From NCBI GenBank assembly GCA_049609225.1, contig JBMYYH010000019.1, positions 1 to 37,520 on the forward strand: 37,520 nt of DNA, given 5' to 3'. This document shows, one piece after another, positions 33,777 through 37,520 of this stretch. Position 1 is the stretch's first letter. Every line of letters begins with the position of its first letter. The translations under genes and the position numbers were made by a program. This DNA is from GCA-2746235 sp049609225. Its GTDB lineage: Bacteria; Planctomycetota; UBA1135. Under the pieces are notes generated by a model. The model saw only the letters and a list, made by a program, of their open reading frames with translations, did not search any database and was not told the origin of the DNA.

Positions 33777-33853
33777 TGGCGCGCCCGGGAGGATTCGAAC
33801 CCCCAACCTCCTGATCCGTAGTCAGGTGCTCTATCCAGTTGAGCTACGGGCGC
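33777..33853 (-). tRNA. tRNA-Arg(ACG), substrate of TadA
   Basis: A 77-nt tRNA with encoded CCA. The acceptor stem GCGCCCG pairs with CGGGCGC. The anticodon loop CTACGGA in the stem CCTGA/TCAGG gives ACG, whose A34 is normally changed to inosine. The T-arm is GGGGGTTCGAATCCTCC. A good promoter stands upstream at 33869-33897. Confidence 0.97.
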
Positions 33854-33868
33854 GTTTTCGAGGGGGAG

Positions 33869-33897
33869 ATTTCAACGTCGCCAAGGGCATCCGTCAA
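33869..33897 (-). promoter_or_regulatory. Sigma-70-type promoter of tRNA-Arg
   Basis: On the minus strand, TTGACG (5 of 6 to consensus) and TGAAAT (4 of 6) are separated by exactly 17 bases. The -10 ends 15 bases before the tRNA 5' end, a normal distance for a tRNA promoter. Confidence 0.6.
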
Positions 33898-33917
33898 GCA
33901 TCGAAGCGTAATTCCGC

Positions 33918-33931
33918 GTGGAGTTCTCCAC
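33918..33931. promoter_or_regulatory. GTGGAG-TT-CTCCAC palindrome upstream of dnaE
   Basis: A perfect 6-bp inverted repeat with a 2-base centre lies between the divergent tRNA-Arg and dnaE genes, 39 bases before the dnaE ATG. It is operator-like in form. It does not match a LexA box known to me. Confidence 0.3.
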
Positions 33932-33970
33932 AACATCCTCAGAGCAGGAATGCTAGGCTAATCATTGCTG

Positions 33971-36900
33971 ATGGAGCCTTTCGTTCACCTGCATGTCCAC
34001 ACCGAATACAGCCTCCTGGACGGGGCGAATCCGATTGAGAAATTGGTCAAGGCGGCGGTGGAAGATGGCCATGATGCCCTTGCCATCACCGACCATGGCA
34101 ACCTCTTCGGCGCCATGGAGTTTTATCAGGCGTGCAAGAAGCATGGCGTAAAGCCGATTCTTGGTTGCGAGGTCTATGTCGCGGAGAAGTCGATGTCGAA
34201 GCCGCATAGTCGGCGCGAGAATCCTTATTCGCACCTGACCTTGTTGGCCAATGATGCAGAGGGTTGGAAGAACCTGATGCAGTTGAGTTCGGCGGCCCAT
34301 ATCGATGGGCAGCATTTTCGTCCGCGCGTCGACTTGGATCTGATCGCGGAGAAGGCGAAAGGCATCACTTGTTTGTCCGGTTGCATGAGTGGCCCCGTGA
34401 ACAAGTTGTTGCGCGTCGAAGATGAAAAGGGCGCGATCGAGATGTCGGGGCGCCTGCAGGAGATGTTCGGCGAAGGCAACTTCTACTTGGAGGTGATGCG
34501 CAATGGCATCGTCATCCAAGACAAGTTGACAGAAGGCATGGCACGCCTGCAAGGTGCCATGAATGCGCCATTAGTGGCCACCAACGACATCCATTACTTG
34601 CGTCATGAAGATTGCGCGGCGCAGGATGCGATGATCTGTCTGCATACCGGTGCACGTCTGAATGATCCGGATCGTTGGCGCATGGATTCGGACACGCTCT
34701 ACTTCCGTAGCCGCGAAGAGATGAACCGCATCTTCTCGGATCTGCCGGAAGCCTTGCGCAATACGCAAGTGGTAGCGGATCGGATCGATGTCGAACTGGA
34801 GATCGGGCGCCTACGCCTGCCGGTGTTCGAGCCGGATGACGGCAGCACGCCGGATGAGCTGTTCCGTCGCTTGTGCGAAGAGGGATTCCGTCGCTTCTAT
34901 CCGGTGGACGAGGATGGCGAGGCGCGCAAGCGTCTGGAGTATGAATTCGGTGTCATCAAGGACATGGGCTTCATCTCCTACTTCCTCATCGTCTGGGACT
35001 TGATCCGCTATGCCCGCGAAGAAGGCATTCCTGTGGGTCCTGGGCGTGGATCGGCGGCAGGTTCGATTATCGCCTTCGTGCTCGAGATCACGCGCATCGA
35101 TCCACTCAAGTACGACTTGATCTTCGAACGTTTCCTCAATCCGTCGCGGATCTCGATGCCGGATATCGATATCGACTTCTGTAAGGATCGTCGGGAGGAG
35201 ATGATCCACTACACGCGTGAACGATACGGCGATGAGAACGTCTGCCAGATCATCACCTTCGGCAAGTTGAAGGCGAAGAACGCCTTGCGCGACATGGGAC
35301 GGGTGATGGATATCCCCCTCTCGGAAGTCGACAAGATCGCGAAGAAGTTGCCGGAAGGTCCGGGCATCAAACTAGGGCCGTCGATCGAGGCCGAGCCGGA
35401 GCTCAAGGAGTTGTTCGAGAACAGTCCGGAGCACACCAAATGGTTCGACTTGGCATTGAAGGTCGAAGGGCTTTCACGCAACTCGGGCATTCACGCGGCG
35501 GGCGTCATCATTGCGGATGAACCGCTGCGTGAGATCGTGCCACTGGCCAAGGTGTCCGGCAATACCACCACGCAGTGGGATATGAAGTACAGCGAGCAAT
35601 ATGGATTGCTCAAGATGGACTTCCTCGGCCTGCGGACCTTGTCGATCCTGCAGGAAGCGGCGCGTCAGGTGAAGGTGCGCACTGGAGAAGTCCTCGACCT
35701 CGATGGACTCCCCCTCGATGACCCGGCCACTTATGAGTTGCTGTGCAAGGCCGATACGGAGGGTGTGTTCCAGTTGGAATCCGGCGGCATGCGCAACCTG
35801 CTCGCCGACATCAAACCATCGGTCTACGAAGACATCATCGCAGTCTTGGCGCTGTTCCGACCGGGCCCGCTCGGTTCCGGGCTGCACACCATCTACGCCC
35901 TGCGCAAACACGGCAAGGAGGCGGTGAGCTTCCAGCATGAGATCCTCGAACCGATCCTGAAGGAAACCTACGGTGTCCTCATCTACCAAGAGCAGATCAT
36001 GCGTGTGGCGCAGCGCATGGGCGGCTTCACTCTGGCCGATGCGGATTCCCTGCGTAAGGCCATGGGCAAGAAGAGCGCCGAGTTGATGGCGCAGTTCGAG
36101 GGCAAGTTCCTCGACGGTGCGGTCGAGCGGGATGTGCCGCGTGAAGTTGCGGTCGAGATCTGGGAGATGATGAAGAAGTTCGCGGAGTATGGCTTCAACA
36201 AGTCGCACTCGGCCGCTTACGCCATGGTCACCTACCAGGCCGCCTGGATGAAGGCGCATTACCCTGCTGAATTCTTCGCCGCATCCTTCACCTATGAAGC
36301 GGCCGATACCGACAAGCTGCGTTCGCTCATCGAGGATGCACGCAAGCATGCGATTCGCCTGGCGCCACCGTGCATCAATACCTCGGAGCGGCGCTTCGTG
36401 GTGCTGGATCCGGAGCGCATTCGTTTCGGCCTGGAAGCCATCAAGGGTGTCGGCGGCGGAGCTGCTGAGACTTTGGTGGAATTACGTCGTTCGCGGGATG
36501 AGGAGATCTTTGCCGAACTGGACGACGCCTTCGTCGATGGTGTCGCTGCCGGCATCAACCGCTCGACCTTCGAGAACCTGGCCAAGGCTGGAGCTTTCGA
36601 TGTCTTCGGTGAATCCCGGGTGCACCTTCTGCCCGAGCTTGAGGATCGCTTGCGCTACGCCTCGAGTCTGGCCAAGGACCGCGCCAAAGGACAGGGCATG
36701 TTGTTCGGTGGTCCAGCCTCCCCCGCTCCGGGTGCAGAGGTTGCTGCGGAGGGTTCTGAGAGCTCCAACGCTCCCGCCGCGCCATGCGATGCCTCCAAGC
36801 TGTCCGAGCCTGAGCTGAAGCTCTTGCTGCAGCAAGAGAAGGAGACCCTTGGCCTCTACCTCACCGCCCATCCGCTCGACGACTTCCGTCATGTGCTCGG

Positions 36901-37498
36901 CGGAGTCTCTCCTTGGACCAGCCGCTCGGCCAAGGAAGCGGGTGAAGGTGCGAAGTTGGCGCTACCCGGCATTGCCACGATGCTCAATGTGCGGGGTACG
37001 CGCAAGGATCCGGCACGCAAGTTCGCCAAGATGAAGATCGAGGATCTTTATGGCAGCACCCCCGCCATCGTGTTCCCGCGGGTCTATGAGGAAGTGGCGC
37101 ACTTCCTCGATGAGGATTTCGTCGGACTGTTCCACGGACGCATCCAGATCTCCAATGATGAACCCGAAATGGTGGTCGATCGGATCGAGCCACTTGGCGA
37201 GAAGGCGGATATGCGCCTGAAGGGTGCTCTGGAGATTCGTCTGCGCGGCACTGAGCCTCCGGTGCAGCAGATTCAGGAGTTGCTGCTGCGTCACAGCGGT
37301 GAGGCGCGCGTGCGCTTCCTCCTGATGGATCAGGAAGGCAATCCACGGGTGATCCGTGCAGGCAAGGAATGGTCAGTCAACATGACCTCGGAGTTGATCG
37401 AGGAATTGAACCGACTGCTCGGCGCCGACAGTGCCAAGGCCGCAATGGAACGCGGTACCGTCGAACGTGAGGCGAAGCCGGCCTGGAGCAAGAACTAG
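33971..37498 (+). CDS. dnaE: DNA polymerase III alpha subunit
   Basis: A 1175-aa replicative polymerase of the C family. The N-terminal PHP domain begins HLHVHTEYSLLDG (His6, His8, His10, Asp17), with ITDHGN, GCEVYV, LSGC and NDIHYL further on; the ligand set looks complete, unlike E. coli DnaE (HLRVH). The polymerase core has GPGRGSAAGS and the catalytic Asp398-Ile-Asp400-Ile-Asp402 motif. A third catalytic-type Asp550 lies in KMDFLGLRT. The helical fingers region contains YGFNKSHSAAYA. A C-terminal OB-fold region (IATMLNVRGTRKD, TPAIVFPRVYEEV) and a short tail follow. The start is ATG 33971; a TTG at 33965 is less likely. Size and domain order match DnaE1. No clear Shine-Dalgarno precedes it. 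Confidence 0.96.
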   Translation: MEPFVHLHVHTEYSLLDGANPIEKLVKAAVEDGHDALAITDHGNLFGAMEFYQACKKHGVKPILGCEVYVAEKSMSKPHSRRENPYSHLTLLANDAEGWKNLMQLSSAAHIDGQHFRPRVDLDLIAEKAKGITCLSGCMSGPVNKLLRVEDEKGAIEMSGRLQEMFGEGNFYLEVMRNGIVIQDKLTEGMARLQGAMNAPLVATNDIHYLRHEDCAAQDAMICLHTGARLNDPDRWRMDSDTLYFRSREEMNRIFSDLPEALRNTQVVADRIDVELEIGRLRLPVFEPDDGSTPDELFRRLCEEGFRRFYPVDEDGEARKRLEYEFGVIKDMGFISYFLIVWDLIRYAREEGIPVGPGRGSAAGSIIAFVLEITRIDPLKYDLIFERFLNPSRISMPDIDIDFCKDRREEMIHYTRERYGDENVCQIITFGKLKAKNALRDMGRVMDIPLSEVDKIAKKLPEGPGIKLGPSIEAEPELKELFENSPEHTKWFDLALKVEGLSRNSGIHAAGVIIADEPLREIVPLAKVSGNTTTQWDMKYSEQYGLLKMDFLGLRTLSILQEAARQVKVRTGEVLDLDGLPLDDPATYELLCKADTEGVFQLESGGMRNLLADIKPSVYEDIIAVLALFRPGPLGSGLHTIYALRKHGKEAVSFQHEILEPILKETYGVLIYQEQIMRVAQRMGGFTLADADSLRKAMGKKSAELMAQFEGKFLDGAVERDVPREVAVEIWEMMKKFAEYGFNKSHSAAYAMVTYQAAWMKAHYPAEFFAASFTYEAADTDKLRSLIEDARKHAIRLAPPCINTSERRFVVLDPERIRFGLEAIKGVGGGAAETLVELRRSRDEEIFAELDDAFVDGVAAGINRSTFENLAKAGAFDVFGESRVHLLPELEDRLRYASSLAKDRAKGQGMLFGGPASPAPGAEVAAEGSESSNAPAAPCDASKLSEPELKLLLQQEKETLGLYLTAHPLDDFRHVLGGVSPWTSRSAKEAGEGAKLALPGIATMLNVRGTRKDPARKFAKMKIEDLYGSTPAIVFPRVYEEVAHFLDEDFVGLFHGRIQISNDEPEMVVDRIEPLGEKADMRLKGALEIRLRGTEPPVQQIQELLLRHSGEARVRFLLMDQEGNPRVIRAGKEWSVNMTSELIEELNRLLGADSAKAAMERGTVEREAKPAWSKN

Positions 37499-37520
37499 GC
37501 ACTCCGCAGTGCGCAGCTTG

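Noticed and set aside
33647..33798. The tRNA 3'-end repeat as boundaries of a genomic island or prophage
   Set aside because: Only about 100 bases lie between the copies and there is no integrase or cargo gene nearby, so no island is called.
1..37520. CRISPR array, insertion sequence, toxin-antitoxin or phage defence system
   Set aside because: No regularly spaced repeats, transposase, recombinase, nuclease-helicase or toxin-like genes were found in any frame.

Overview
The window is GC-rich DNA from a diderm (Gram-negative-type) bacterium. It carries many signal-peptidase-II lipoproteins, an OmpA-family envelope protein, type II secretion/type IV pilus parts and a nitrogen-type PTS module. 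Several very large lipoproteins with SbsA-like Ig domains, an extra EF-G-like GTPase and often weak Shine-Dalgarno sequences would suit a Planctomycetota-like lineage. That placement is inference; no phylogenetic marker was computed. No insertion sequence, CRISPR array, phage gene or plasmid gene was seen. No gap between genes exceeds about 200 bases.

Left half (1-20.3 kb): an envelope and surface region. Four giant predicted lipoproteins (about 1040-1200 aa) lie on the minus strand. Two (44-3178 and 10250-13846) combine Ig-like domains with a glycine-rich, beta-helix-like body. The other two (13846-16977 and 16984-20148) are tandem full-length paralogues of a different type. All four end in a similar short C-terminal module. 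Among them sit two smaller lipoproteins, an OmpA-like lipoprotein, a prepilin peptidase, a frameshifted pseudopilin, TatD and an EF-G-like GTPase.

Middle (20.3-32.6 kb): one long minus-strand run of housekeeping genes, many overlapping or separated by a few bases. In transcription order: dnaX, ybaB, recR, truA, hpf, ptsN, an HPr gene, rng, rplU, rpmA, obg, a GspC-like gene, coaX, a reduced MnmE-like GTPase and pyrB. It joins three widely known neighbourhoods: SRP RNA-dnaX-ybaB-recR, hpf-ptsN-HPr (PTS-Ntr) and rng-rplU-rpmA-obg. The pyrB product is unusual: a catalytic aspartate carbamoyltransferase chain fused to only the zinc domain of the regulatory chain PyrI.

Right end (32.6-37.5 kb): an SRP RNA, tRNA-Ser(GGA), tRNA-Ser(CGA), tadA and tRNA-Arg(ACG) on the minus strand, then dnaE on the plus strand. 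TadA is the deaminase that acts on A34 of tRNA-Arg(ACG), so enzyme and substrate are neighbours. Between them is a 200-base spacer with a 26-bp copy of the tRNA-Arg 3' end and several hairpins.

The best candidates for something undescribed are the giant lipoprotein family with its common C-terminal module, the PyrB-zinc-domain fusion and the tRNA-Arg/tadA spacer.
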